Program-made: the position numbers and the translations under genes | NCBI GenBank assembly: GCA_964601225.1 | Contig: CAZRMM010000002.1 | Location: 54,462 to 118,461 of the forward strand | Reading direction: 5' to 3' | Source of the DNA: CAYRGC01 sp964601225 | GTDB lineage: Bacteria > Patescibacteriota > Gracilibacteria > Peribacterales > Peribacteraceae | DNA: 64,000 bases | Shown here: positions 8,471 through 17,300 of the stretch, piece after piece | Numbering within the stretch: position 1 is the stretch's first letter | Layout: every line of letters starts with the position of its first letter | Notes under the pieces: generated by a model | The model's input: only the letters and a program-made list of their open reading frames with translations | Told to the model about the DNA's origin: nothing | Database searches by the model: none

Positions 8471-8500
8471 ATTGTACGATATTTATTGACTTTGTCAATA
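8471..8500 (-). promoter_or_regulatory. Promoter of the SLH-sortase with a palindrome over the -35
   Basis: Minus-strand TTGACA (8493-8498), 16 bp spacer, TACAAT (8471-8476). The -35 region lies inside a perfect 7-bp inverted repeat, TATTGAC-TTT-GTCAATA (8484-8500), which could be an operator. Confidence 0.7.
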
Positions 8501-8662
8501 ATAATGTCGCCGCAGTAAACAGTGACTTTTTTCGCTTATGAAAGCCATTTTTTACGTTCTTTACGGAGGAAATCATGGGGAATCCCCGCTGTCTTTGCAA
8601 AGGCTTCCATCCCACAATCGCGGCTTCCTTCTGCGCTCTTCCTCCTGCATACTGCCGCCCGC

Positions 8663-9757
8663 ATGGCTCTCCGCATCGGTATCGTCGGTCTCCCGAACGT
8701 GGGCAAATCCACCCTCTTCAACGCGCTCACGCGCAGCAAGGGCGCCCAGGCGGCGAATTACCCGTTCTGCACGATCGATCCGAACGTGGGCATCGTCGAA
8801 GTGCCGGACGAGCGCCTGAAGAGGCTCACGGAGCTCGTGCAACCGAAGAAGGTGATCCCCGCCGCGGTGGAATTCGTCGATATCGCCGGCCTCGTGAAGG
8901 GGGCGAGCTCCGGAGAAGGACTCGGCAATAAGTTCTTGAGCCACATCCGCGAGGTCGACGCGATCTGCCACGTCGTCCGCATCTTCGAGGGCGGCGACAT
9001 CATCCACGTGGAAGGATCGGTCGATCCCAAGCGCGACCGCGAGACGATCGAGACCGAGCTGGCCCTCGCCGACCTGGATTCGCTCAAGAAACGCATCGAC
9101 AAAATCCAGGGCGCGGCCCGCAGCGGCGACAAGGAAAAGGTGACGGAGCTCGCGATCGCCCAGAAACTCGAGAAGCACCTAGCCGAGGGCAAGATGGCCT
9201 CGACGATGTCGTTCACGAAAGAGGAACTGCCCGCGGTCCACGGCTTCCAGCTCCTGACGGATAAGCCGATGATCTTCGCCGTGAATGCCGCGGAGAACCA
9301 GATGGCGAGCCTGAAGATCGAGGAGGTGCGCGCCAAGCTCGCGCTGCCCGCCGACGCCCAGATCGTGATCATCTCCGCCAAGATCGAGGAAGATCTGCAG
9401 GACCTGAGCCCGGATGAAGCAGCGACGTTCCTCAAAGACCTCGGCGTCACTTCGTCGGGCCTCGACCGCCTGATTCAGGCGGCGTACAAGGCTCTCGGGT
9501 ACCAGACGTACTTCACCGCGGGTGTGGAGGAAGTGCGCGCATGGACCGTGAAGATCGGAGCGACGGCCCCCCAGGCCGCGGGCGTGATTCACACGGACTT
9601 CGAGAAGGGCTTCATCTGCGCCGAGACGATCGCCTATGCCGACTACGTGGCCGCCGGATCCGAAGTGAAGGCCAAGGAAGCCGGCAAGATGCGCCAGGAG
9701 GGAAAGGGCTACGTCGTGAAGGACGGCGATGTCATGCATTTTCGCTTCAACGTCTGA
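8663..9757 (+). CDS. ychF: Redox-regulated/ribosome-associated ATPase YchF (OLA1 family)
   Basis: Obg-family P-loop protein of 364 aa, matching the usual family length (363 in E. coli). G1 motif is GLPNVGKSTLFNALT, the G3 region DIAGLVKGASSGEGLGN, followed by an A-domain helical hairpin (SLKKRIDKIQ) and a C-terminal TGS domain (YFTAGVEEVRAWT to GDVMHFRFNV). The NAAEN motif in the NKxD position explains the family preference for ATP over GTP. It acts in the cytoplasm with ribosomes. The start is set by homology (MALRIGIVGLPN). Longer in-frame extensions upstream to 8522 do not resemble the family and would put 47 unrelated residues before it. No Shine-Dalgarno precedes the ATG. Confidence 0.96.
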   Translation: MALRIGIVGLPNVGKSTLFNALTRSKGAQAANYPFCTIDPNVGIVEVPDERLKRLTELVQPKKVIPAAVEFVDIAGLVKGASSGEGLGNKFLSHIREVDAICHVVRIFEGGDIIHVEGSVDPKRDRETIETELALADLDSLKKRIDKIQGAARSGDKEKVTELAIAQKLEKHLAEGKMASTMSFTKEELPAVHGFQLLTDKPMIFAVNAAENQMASLKIEEVRAKLALPADAQIVIISAKIEEDLQDLSPDEAATFLKDLGVTSSGLDRLIQAAYKALGYQTYFTAGVEEVRAWTVKIGATAPQAAGVIHTDFEKGFICAETIAYADYVAAGSEVKAKEAGKMRQEGKGYVVKDGDVMHFRFNV

Positions 9758-9844
9758 TAAACGCCAAGTGCCCACGTCTTTTTCTTGTGCGCCGGAAAAA
9801 CGTCCCTAGCATGACCCCACTCTTTTTCTTCCTTTTTTAAAACC

Positions 9845-10252
9845 ATGGGTAAATCCATCAATAACGGATACCACGCTGACGGCATGATCGCCGTCGAAGG
9901 AACGCCTGAAGGCAAGCCGGGAAAGAAGGCCGAAAAGGTCGCGGCAAGCCTCGCTCGCCTCGATGAAACTCTCCTGCTCAAGCGGCGCCAGCGCCTCGCG
10001 CAGCTTCTGAGCGGCACGCGTTTCTATCCCGCTGACACGTCGCTGACCAAGCAATACTACCACCCGCGCGTAAACAAGGATCCGGGTCAGTCGAAAACCC
10101 GCTTGCGTTTCAACGGCGTCGTCGAACTCCGCGGCGGCGTCGACACGCAAACGCCCATCGTCCCGGATGAGGTCGCGGCGGCGATCCTCGAGCCGGAGCA
10201 TTTTATGGACACGGCGGAACGGATCCTGCGCGAGCGCGGCGAGGAACTCTGA
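9845..10252 (+). CDS. Uncharacterised 135-aa protein, first of a tandem paralog pair
   Basis: Soluble basic protein that I cannot assign. Shared blocks with the next gene are GKPGKKAEKVAASLARL near the N-terminus, an RRQRLAQL-GGTR segment, LRGGV, and a C-terminal IVPDEVAAAIL-DTAERILRERGEEL helix. The two genes therefore look like an old tandem duplication. There is no signal peptide, TM helix or Cys cluster. The ATG follows a pyrimidine-rich stretch without a Shine-Dalgarno. A clear terminator lies directly downstream, so it can be transcribed independently of its paralog. Confidence 0.75.
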   Translation: MGKSINNGYHADGMIAVEGTPEGKPGKKAEKVAASLARLDETLLLKRRQRLAQLLSGTRFYPADTSLTKQYYHPRVNKDPGQSKTRLRFNGVVELRGGVDTQTPIVPDEVAAAILEPEHFMDTAERILRERGEEL

Positions 10253-10273
10253 TCGGCTCCGGACTTTCGGGCG

Positions 10274-10299
10274 AAGGCTTCGCGGTAAGAAGCCTTTTT
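10274..10299 (+). terminator. Rho-independent terminator between the tandem paralogs
   Basis: An 8-bp stem AAGGCTTC (10274-10281)/GAAGCCTT (10289-10296), loop GCGGTAA, and a run of five T residues (10295-10299). It lies 21 nt after the stop of the 135-aa gene. Confidence 0.85.
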
Positions 10300-10386
10300 G
10301 CCGTGGCGTGCGGCATCGGATCGTCCCCGGCGCAGTAAAAACGGAAGGCTCGCGTTCTACGCGTGTATACTTCCCCTCTCTTCCCC

Positions 10387-10917
10387 ATGAAACTCGCCCT
10401 GCACTCTTCCGACGGCACGGAGAACAACGCGTATCGCACGGTAACGATCTTCGGCACCGAGAAGGGAAAGCCGAAGAAGAAACACGGAAAAGTCGCCGCA
10501 AGTCTGCCTCGCCTCGAGCAGAGCGCGGACGAGGCGCCTGCTGATGAGCGTGCGGAAGCCCGATCCGTGTACGAGAAGCGCGAGCGGCGCCTTCGCCAAC
10601 TCGAAGGAGGAACCAGGCGGGTCCTGCGCTCGGTCTTCACGAGCAACGGCAACGGAGGCACGCACGTTTGTCTCGCACAGGCTTCCGATGCCGGCGACGC
10701 CGGGGATCGAAACACAACGCGCCGCCTCTCGATGCCCCGGGAGAAAGACGGTTCGTTCGCACGTCCACTGCGCGGAGGCGTAGGCGAAGATCGTTTTGTC
10801 GGTCGTTTGCCGCTGATTCCGTCGGATATCGCAGAGCGATTCGAAGAGATGCTCTATATGGAGACCGTCGAGGACACGGCTGATAGAATCCTGGCCGAGC
10901 TCGGGCTCGAGCTTTGA
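10387..10917 (+). CDS. Uncharacterised 176-aa protein, second tandem paralog
   Basis: Paralog of the preceding protein. It conserves KGKPKKKHGKVAASLPRL, RERRLRQLEGGTR, PLRGGV and the C-terminal METVEDTADRILAELGLEL helix, but carries an extra Gly/Asp/Arg-rich middle part (about residues 70-125). No recognised domain. The ATG at 10387 (MKLALHS) is preferred over an upstream GTG at 10363, because the -10 box TATACT (10366-10371) would overlap the longer version. The predicted RNA start is about 9 nt before the ATG. It is followed after 6 bp by the RNHCP gene, so the two probably share a transcript. Confidence 0.72.
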   Translation: MKLALHSSDGTENNAYRTVTIFGTEKGKPKKKHGKVAASLPRLEQSADEAPADERAEARSVYEKRERRLRQLEGGTRRVLRSVFTSNGNGGTHVCLAQASDAGDAGDRNTTRRLSMPREKDGSFARPLRGGVGEDRFVGRLPLIPSDIAERFEEMLYMETVEDTADRILAELGLEL

Positions 10918-10923
10918 CCACCC

Positions 10924-11223
10924 ATGCCGTTCATCCCCCGAGAAGAGGCCTTCACCTGCGAGCACTGCGGTACCGCCGTGGAGCCTCTTTCGGGCGGAAC
11001 GTACCGCGACCACTGTCCCCGCTGCCTCTGGAGCAAACACGTGGACGATCTCGGCCCGGGAGATCGGGCATCGCTCTGTAAGGGACTCTTGCGCCCCGTC
11101 GGCATCGATACGGACAGCAAGAAAGGGTTCGTGATCCTCTATGCCTGCGAGAAATGCGGCAAGCGCCACCGCAATCGCAGCGCGCCCGACGACGATTTGG
11201 CCGTCGATTTCGGAGCTACGTGA
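10924..11223 (+). CDS. RNHCP-domain zinc-ribbon protein (99 aa)
   Basis: Matches the RNHCP family (PF12647) by its signature: FTCEHCG near residue 10, the YRDHCPRCLWSKHVD core, then CKGLLRPV and a second pair YACEKCGKRHRN. The four CxxC-type half-sites probably bind zinc. Family function is unknown; an RNA- or nucleic-acid-linked role is only suggested by the ribbon fold. It lies 6 bp after the tandem paralog gene and is probably cotranscribed with it. Confidence 0.85.
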   Translation: MPFIPREEAFTCEHCGTAVEPLSGGTYRDHCPRCLWSKHVDDLGPGDRASLCKGLLRPVGIDTDSKKGFVILYACEKCGKRHRNRSAPDDDLAVDFGAT

Positions 11224-11314
11224 CGAATCCGATGATGGTTGAATTCATAATTTGATCAGGTTTCTTCTCTGATTCAAGAGCTAACTTTTGATAAAGGTTC
11301 CGAGGAGTTTTAGG

Positions 11315-11374
11315 ATGCATTCGAACCACCCGCGTGCGAAAAAACGTTCGTCACGGGGTCCTTTTTCTTTTTGA
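11315..11374 (+). CDS. Possible 19-aa leader peptide with a real Shine-Dalgarno
   Basis: A short frame (MHSNHPRAKKRSSRGPFSF) preceded by AGGAG at 11303-11307, spaced 7 nt from the ATG. It stops 4 nt before the ATG of the downstream lipoprotein. A good Shine-Dalgarno is rare in this window, which is the only reason to list it. It may be a translational leader or pure chance. Confidence 0.25.
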   Translation: MHSNHPRAKKRSSRGPFSF

Positions 11375-11378
11375 TCCC

Positions 11379-11771
11379 ATGAAACGCTTCCTGCTCTGCC
11401 TTTCGCTCTTCGGACTCCTCTTTCTCACGAACTGCGGGAAAAAGCAGGTAGTACGCGTCGTGAACGCCGAGGGTGGAAACATGGGCTCCGTCGAGGTGGA
11501 TGGCAAAATGGGACTAGTCGAGAGAAATGGAAAATCCGCAGGACGAATTGAGGACGGCACGTTCTTCGGCGCGGACGGGACGGTACTCGGGAAGGCTCTG
11601 CCTCAGGGCGATATCGTCCTCATAGCCGATGCAAGCGGGAACGCAGTAGGTTCCCTCGAAAGCGGAGTGAATTGCTTTGGAAAGGCGGCGGCTATGATCG
11701 GTAAGATCGATGGGGCGCTCGCGCCGGACCTGGCAGCGGGCGCGTGCTACCTCACTCTCCTCGCGCGCTGA
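11379..11771 (+). CDS. Small lipoprotein (130 aa)
   Basis: Signal peptide MKRFLLCLSLFGLLF followed by a lipobox LTNC at residues 17-20, so the mature protein should start with a lipid-modified Cys20 and be tethered to the outer face of the membrane. The mature part is Gly-rich with short repeated strands (GNMGSVEVDGKMG, GKSAGRIEDG, GNAVGSLESG), suggesting a small beta-repeat fold of about 10-residue periodicity. No family recognised. The ATG at 11379 was chosen because the signal peptide starts there; an upstream in-frame codon at 11334 would add a non-signal extension. It ends 4 bp from the stop of the convergent gene. Confidence 0.75.
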   Translation: MKRFLLCLSLFGLLFLTNCGKKQVVRVVNAEGGNMGSVEVDGKMGLVERNGKSAGRIEDGTFFGADGTVLGKALPQGDIVLIADASGNAVGSLESGVNCFGKAAAMIGKIDGALAPDLAAGACYLTLLAR

Positions 11772-11775
11772 GAAT

Positions 11776-12507
11776 TCACTGGTAGAACGCGTTCAGGTAA
11801 TCGAGGTCGGCGCGTTCCAAAGCGTCTCGGTAATCACGTTCGGCGGCACGCTCGTTCGAGACAAAAGCATCACGACCGTATTCGATGGCATCGACGTACG
11901 CATTGCGGGCGTCAAACGACGCGTACAGAAAATTGCGCAATGCATCGCGGGACTGGGCCTGATACGTGCGATACACCTGCGAGGGATCCGCTCCGGCGTC
12001 GCAATCGCGATGCATCTGAGAGAAAATGGAATCGAGTGCGCGGTAGCGGGAATCGGAAATGTTGTTCATCACGACGGCTCGATTATCGAGTGCGCGCGTC
12101 TGAACGTCGCGGAACGCCTGGGTATTCTGATCCTTACGGGACTGAAGAGTGTTGTAGGCGTTATCGTAAGCACCGTTACGGCGATTGCGGGCATCGATCT
12201 CCTGACCCGTCATCGATTTATCCCAGCTCCGTTCCTTCGAACGAACACTTGTGATCGTCGAACGAAAACTCGAACGATCCGAACGGACAAACGAATCACG
12301 CGACTTATAGAAAGCGTTGAGTGATTTGTCGGTATACGAGGCATTGAATGAAAGCTGGCTATCGATCGGCACCCTCTGGCGCTCGAATTTCTCGAGATTG
12401 GAGAGAAACTTTCCATCGCAGTAAGACTTTGGCCCGATCAGCGCAAAGGCGGAAACGGGCAAAAGGCACAGGAGAGTGGCTGCCAGGAGACGGGAAACAG
12501 TACGCAT
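11776..12507 (-). CDS. Secreted helical protein of unknown function (243 aa)
   Basis: A signal peptide (residues 1-23, MRTVSRLLAATLLC to VSAFA) is followed by a charged, Arg/Asp/Ser-rich body predicted to be almost wholly helical, with many short heptad-like stretches (RDALERADLDYLNAFYQ at the end). Only two Cys (CDGK near the mature N-terminus and HRDCDAG) could pair. No family recognised. The ATG at 12507 is used; an upstream TTG at 12513 is less likely. A TTGACA-16-GATAAT promoter places the RNA start within about 3 nt of the ATG, so the mRNA is probably leaderless. Confidence 0.75.
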   Translation of the reverse strand: MRTVSRLLAATLLCLLPVSAFALIGPKSYCDGKFLSNLEKFERQRVPIDSQLSFNASYTDKSLNAFYKSRDSFVRSDRSSFRSTITSVRSKERSWDKSMTGQEIDARNRRNGAYDNAYNTLQSRKDQNTQAFRDVQTRALDNRAVVMNNISDSRYRALDSIFSQMHRDCDAGADPSQVYRTYQAQSRDALRNFLYASFDARNAYVDAIEYGRDAFVSNERAAERDYRDALERADLDYLNAFYQ

Positions 12508-12516
12508 AGGCAAAAC

Positions 12517-12544
12517 ATTATCTAATAATATTTAATTTTGTCAA
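12517..12544 (-). promoter_or_regulatory. Promoter of the secreted helical protein
   Basis: Minus-strand TTGACA (12539-12544), 16-bp AT-rich spacer, GATAAT (12517-12522). The start would fall near 12510, almost at the ATG (12507). The -35 directly abuts the stop codon of the upstream gene. Confidence 0.75.
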
Positions 12545-12985
12545 CTACTTCCCGCGCATCAGACTCGTGGCGTACTGTTGCGAAAAACTTGGCTTTACGG
12601 GCAGTTTTTCCTGCACGGTTCCCTCCGGGACGACGACAAGGGCATCTTCCGCATGCGACGAAGACGACACTGCCACCGCGAACTTCCCCTGCTCGAGTTT
12701 CTTTTTCAGATCGGGCGGAAGGGCTGGCGCGTCGAGCACTGCGTCGATCCCCTGTTCCGCGATGTCCTCCTGAATCTTCGTCTTGAGTTCGCGCGCCTTC
12801 TCCGGACTGCTCTCGAGCGCGAAATGCAGCTCGGCGACGTGCTCGGCGCGTCCAAGCTCGCGCTCCAGGTCCTCGGGCCCCTTCACGCGCTCGCGCAGCC
12901 GGTCGTACTCCGCGGGGCTGCGGAGCTTGCGGCGGATCTTCTCACGCTCGCGGCTGGGAAGGGAATCGAAGAAGTTGTCGGACAT
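12545..12985 (-). CDS. Uncharacterised charged cytoplasmic protein (146 aa)
   Basis: Soluble protein rich in Glu/Arg/Lys with a helical N-terminal two thirds (SREREKIRRKLRSP, LERELGRAEHVAELH) and a more extended C-terminal third with a Ser run. No TM, signal or motif recognised. The start is set at 12985 (MSDNFFDSLPS) because the reading frame upstream is Arg/His-rich non-coding composition and because a TACACT box (12992-12997) ends 7 nt before this ATG, which predicts a leaderless transcript. Confidence 0.7.
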   Translation of the reverse strand: MSDNFFDSLPSREREKIRRKLRSPAEYDRLRERVKGPEDLERELGRAEHVAELHFALESSPEKARELKTKIQEDIAEQGIDAVLDAPALPPDLKKKLEQGKFAVAVSSSSHAEDALVVVPEGTVQEKLPVKPSFSQQYATSLMRGK

Positions 12986-13053
12986 GGCCTCAGTGTAGAC
13001 GAAAGACGCCGGTGCGATCACGTCTAAGCGCCTATGAACCGCATGGGAAGCGA

Positions 13054-13272
13054 TCAAAGCTGACCGTTCGCGTCGAACTGCATCATCGCGCCGCCCTGCG
13101 GGGGCATCATGCGACCGGAGCGCATCATCGCGCCGAAGAACGTGGCGGCCAGAAGCGACCAGAGGATCATGAACGGGATGGCGATGAGGACGTTCGCCAC
13201 GAAGTGATATCCCCAGATCGCGAAGGCGCGCTTGAGGAAGGAATCGGACACGAGCCATGAATCTTTTTTCAT
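13054..13272 (-). CDS. Small membrane protein (72 aa)
   Basis: One long or two short hydrophobic helices (about residues 15-50: AIWGYHFVANVLIAIPFMIL then WSLLAATFFGAMM) with a Met/Gly/Pro-rich tail. No family recognised. The ATG at 13272 (MKKDSW) is preferred to in-frame starts at 13308 and 13317, because a TAGAAT box at 13295-13300 would lie within the longer versions; the predicted leader is about 16 nt. Confidence 0.65.
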   Translation of the reverse strand: MKKDSWLVSDSFLKRAFAIWGYHFVANVLIAIPFMILWSLLAATFFGAMMRSGRMMPPQGGAMMQFDANGQL

Positions 13273-13320
13273 GAGTGAAGGGGAAAGTTGGAAAATTCTA
13301 TCGCGCATATCATTCATTCT

Positions 13321-14163
13321 TCAATTGCCGAATGACGGAAGTTTTACTTTCTCCCACCATTCCTGCTGTACGCGCTCGTTTTTGCGCGTGCGATGGGGTC
13401 GACCCAATGAAGAACTGGACGAGCGTCCGGAGGGTCGTGATTTAGCCGATGAAGACGCTTTGGAAGTGCTGCTACGAGCCGAGCTTTTTGCAGCCGATGA
13501 ATTCTTGCGAACGGACAGGGTTCCGAGAACGTGGTTCAGTATTTCATCAGCCCTTGCCTCGATGGCACTGGGAACCGCAATGCCGACGCTGATCATTCGG
13601 CCGGATCCACGACTCACGATGCGTCGAGCCGTATACGGCTGGGTATCTTCGATCGCCATCATCTCGGCTTCAAATTCCATGCGAAGCGCCGGATCGCCCA
13701 GGAGAGACGTCGTCGATTCGCGATAGTTCCGTCGCGACAAAAAAGCGATCGATGGTTGCGCATTAGGCCACGCATTCACTTCTCCGTATGTTTGGCGAAC
13801 TTCCTGCGCATCGAACGCCTCGGCGGTATCCTGCACGGAAATGACGAGGACTGCGCCTTTCCATTCATCAATTTTGAACGGGTCTTTGAGCGGTCGAAGC
13901 GTTAACGAGGCATAACCCGGAAACATCTTGGCGTTTATGTTTAATCCGCCAGCAGGAGGAGCCTCCCATGACGCGGGCACTTCCACGCTGAGAGATCCGA
14001 CTGACCTCGTAATCCACCGATCCGCGAGACCTGCCAACGAAGCACTTGTCTCCTCATCTTTCTGTTGCTGAGCATGACTTGCGGATCCAATAGCAGCTAA
14101 TGCCGATGGCAGAACAAGAGACCATGCAATCGAAAATACTACAAAATGTCGGAGTAACTTCAC
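13321..14163 (-). CDS. Exported protein with C-terminal Ser/Arg tail (280 aa, GTG start)
   Basis: A signal peptide (VKLLRHFVVFSIAWSLVLP to ALA, residues 1-23) leads into a compact domain of about 190 residues with alternating strands (VGSLSVEVPASWEAPP, VLVISVQDTAEAF, ALRMEFEAEMM). A Ser/Arg/Lys-rich low-complexity tail and a basic end (VQQEWWEKVKLPSFGN) follow. The core resembles small secreted proteins that use the pattern S-x-EVP-x-SW, but I cannot name the family. The GTG at 14163 is chosen because it begins the signal sequence; the frame upstream to 14355 runs through the nrdJ terminator and is not coding. Confidence 0.7.
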   Translation of the reverse strand: MKLLRHFVVFSIAWSLVLPSALAAIGSASHAQQQKDEETSASLAGLADRWITRSVGSLSVEVPASWEAPPAGGLNINAKMFPGYASLTLRPLKDPFKIDEWKGAVLVISVQDTAEAFDAQEVRQTYGEVNAWPNAQPSIAFLSRRNYRESTTSLLGDPALRMEFEAEMMAIEDTQPYTARRIVSRGSGRMISVGIAVPSAIEARADEILNHVLGTLSVRKNSSAAKSSARSSTSKASSSAKSRPSGRSSSSSLGRPHRTRKNERVQQEWWEKVKLPSFGN

Positions 14164-14209
14164 AGGAAGAGGGGAAGGATTCGGCCACTTTACGCCAGTC
14201 CCCCGCCAG

Positions 14210-14232
14210 AAAAAAGGACCCTCGCGGGTCCT
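14210..14232 (-). terminator. Terminator of nrdJ
   Basis: A 7-bp stem AGGACCC (14215-14221)/GGGTCCT (14226-14232) with a 4-nt loop. Read on the minus strand it is followed by six T residues. It lies 80 nt after the nrdJ stop. Confidence 0.88.
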
Positions 14233-14311
14233 CTTCTCTCTCTCGAACGGTCGGTTGCGCTTCGCGCAGGACGATCGTTCTTTGTCGGTACGATCGATGT
14301 CGAATAAAATT

Positions 14312-17300
14312 TCAGCTGCAACCGGACGTCGCTCCGCAGTCGAGACACAGTTCACAGGAGCCGTTGCGCTTCATCTTGAGGCTGCCGCAGCCGCCGCACA
14401 CCGAACCGGTGTAACCCTGAAGCTTGGCCTGCGCGGCTTTGTCCACCGTGACCGTCGGTGTTTCATCCATATCCTCATCAAGAAGCGTGACCACGGGGGA
14501 ATCGGGTTCTTCTTCGACCGCCGGAGCTCCTTCGTCCACGACGGGAAGCCGCATGGCGAATGCCTCACGACTCTTCGTTCCCGTCGCATAGGCGCGATCA
14601 ACGAGATCGCCGTTGTGATACGTCTTAGCCTTCTCCTTCGTGAGAAACTTCAGCGCGAGCCAGCGCCCGAGGTAGTCCATGATGCTTTTGACCATCGGGA
14701 TCTCGCGGTTCGTGGTCATACCCATGGGCTCGAAGCGGCTATGGACAAGCTTCTCGCAGAGCACCTCAAGCGGCACGCCGTACTGCAGGTTCATGGAGAG
14801 GCTCAAGGCGAGCGTGTCCATGACGCCCGAGAGCGTGGAACCTTCCTTGCTCATCTTGATGAAGATCTCGCCCGGGGCGCCGTCTTCGTACATGCCCACG
14901 TGGATGTAGCCCTCGTGGCCGGCGACGGAGAACTTGTGCGCGATGGCCATGCGCTCCTGGGGAAGCTTGCGACGACGCGGCACTTCCTTCATGACGATCT
15001 TCTCGACGGTGACGGTCTTCACTTCGGTGTCGCTCGTCTTTGCTTTCTTGGCATCGGAGACGTTCGAGAGCGCCTGAGAAAGCTTGCTGCCGTCGCGGTA
15101 GAGCGCGTTGGCCTTGAGCGCGAGTTTCCAGCTGAGGAAGTAGGCGTTCTTGATATCCTCGAGCGTGGCGTCGTTGGGAAGGTTGATGGTCTTGCTGATG
15201 GCGCCGCTGATGAAGGGCTGCGATGCCGCCATCATGCGAATGTGGCCCTCGTAGTGGATGTAGCGCTTGCCAAGCTTGCCGCACTTGTTGGCACAGTCGA
15301 AGACCGGCAGGTGTTCGGGCTTGAGGTGCGGCGCGCCTTCGACGGTCATGCGGCCGCAGATGTACTGGTTTGCCTCATCGATCTGCTCGGGGGTGAAGCC
15401 GAGCGCGGCAAGCAGATTGAAGGAAGGATCCTTCATCTGGTCATCCTTAATGCCGAGGCGCGTGAGAAAAGCATCGCCGAGGATCCAACGGTTGAAGGCG
15501 AATCCGAGCTCGAACACCTGCGGGAGCTGTTTCTCGATCTTCGCGATGTCCTCCTGGGTGAAACCGCGGACGGCGAGCGTCTGCTCGTTGATATGGGGAG
15601 CGCCCTTGAGGCTGAGCGTGCCCGAGACATAGTTCATGATGTCCGTCACTTCCTTCTGGCCGTAGCCGAGAGCGCGCATGGCGGGCGCCACGGACTGATT
15701 GGCGATCTTCATGTAACCGCCGCCCGCGAGCTTCTTGAACTTCACGAGGGCGAAATCGGGCTCAACGCCCGTGGTGTCGCAGTCCATGAGGAGACCGATC
15801 GTGCCCGTGGGGGCGATAACGGTGACTTGAGCGTTGCGATAGCCGAATCGCTCACCTTTCGCGAGTGCTTTGTCCCATGCCTCTTTGGCAGCGAGAAGCA
15901 AATCGCGAGGACATTCGTCCTGATCGATGCCGACGGGAGGTACCGCCAAACCCTCGTATTCCGAGGAGCTCACGTTGTAAGCGGCACGACGGTGATTGCG
16001 GATGACGCGAAGCATGTGCTCGCGGTTGCGGGCGTAGCCCGGGAACGTGCCGAGGCTCTCTGCCATGTCGGCGGACGTCACGTAGCTCTCGCCCGTCATG
16101 ATCGCGGTGAGCGCGCCGCAGATGGCACGGCCCTTCGGGGAGTCGTACGGGATGCCCATGCGCATGAGCATGGCTCCGAGGTTGGCGTAGCCGAGGCCGA
16201 GGGTGCGGAAGCGGTCGCTGAGCTCGGCGATCTCCTTGCTCGGGAACTGGGCCATGAGGACGGAGATCTCGAGGACGATCGTCCAGAGGCGCACGGCGTG
16301 GCGGTAGGCGTCCACCATGAAGGTACCGTGCTCGGCGTCGTAGAACTTGAGCAGGTTGAGCGAAGCGAGGTTGCAGGCGGTGTTGTCGAGGAACATGTAC
16401 TCGCTGCAGGGGTTGCTGGCATTAATGCGGCCGTCCGCCGGGCAGGTGTGCCAGTCGTTGACCGTCGTGTCGTACTGCACGCCGGGATCGGCGCAGGCCC
16501 AGGCGGCGTAGCCGATGTCCTCCCAGAGCTTGCGGGCCTTGAGGGTCTTGCTGGGCTTGGGCTCGCGGCCCTCCTTGGCGGCCTTCTTGAGCTCGGTGCG
16601 CCAGTAGAGGTTCCAGTCGCCATCCTTCTCGACTGCCTCAAGAAACGCATGAGGGACGCGAACCGAGTTATTGGAGTTCTGTCCGGAGACGGTGGCATAC
16701 GCCTCGCCGTTAAAGTCGGTGTCGTAGCCGGCGGCGGCCATCGCGGCGACCTTTTTCTCCTCGTTCACCTTCCAATTGATGAACTCCACGATATCCGGGT
16801 GATCGAGGTCGAGACAAACCATCTTCGCCGCCCTGCGCGTGGTACCGCCGCTCTTGATGGCGCCCGCGGCGCGATCGCCGATCTTGAGGAAGCTCATGAG
16901 TCCCGAGCTCTTTCCGCCGCCGGAGAGAGGCTCGCCGGCACCGCGCAGGCGCGAGAAGTTGGTGCCCGTGCCGGAACCGAACTTGAACAAGCGCGCCTCG
17001 CGGACCCAGAGGTCCATGATGCCGCCTTCGTTGACCATATCGTCCGCGACGCTCTGAATGAAGCACGCGTGCGGCTGCGGGTGCGTGTAGGCGTCTTCGC
17101 TCCTACGCACCTCACCCGTGATCGGGTCGCAGTAGTAGTGGCCCTGCGCCGGCCCGGTGATTCCGTAGGCGTAATGAAGACCCGTATTGAACCACTGCGG
17201 GCTATTGGGAGCCGCCATCTGGCGCACGAGCATCGCGGAAAGCTCGTCCTCGAAAGCCTGGGCGTCTTGCGCGGTTTCGAAGTAGCCGTACTTCTGTCCC

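Noticed and set aside
8522..8662. N-terminal extension of YchF
   Set aside because: The family start is MALRIGIVGLPN at 8663; the extra 47 residues match nothing and the length without them is the family standard.
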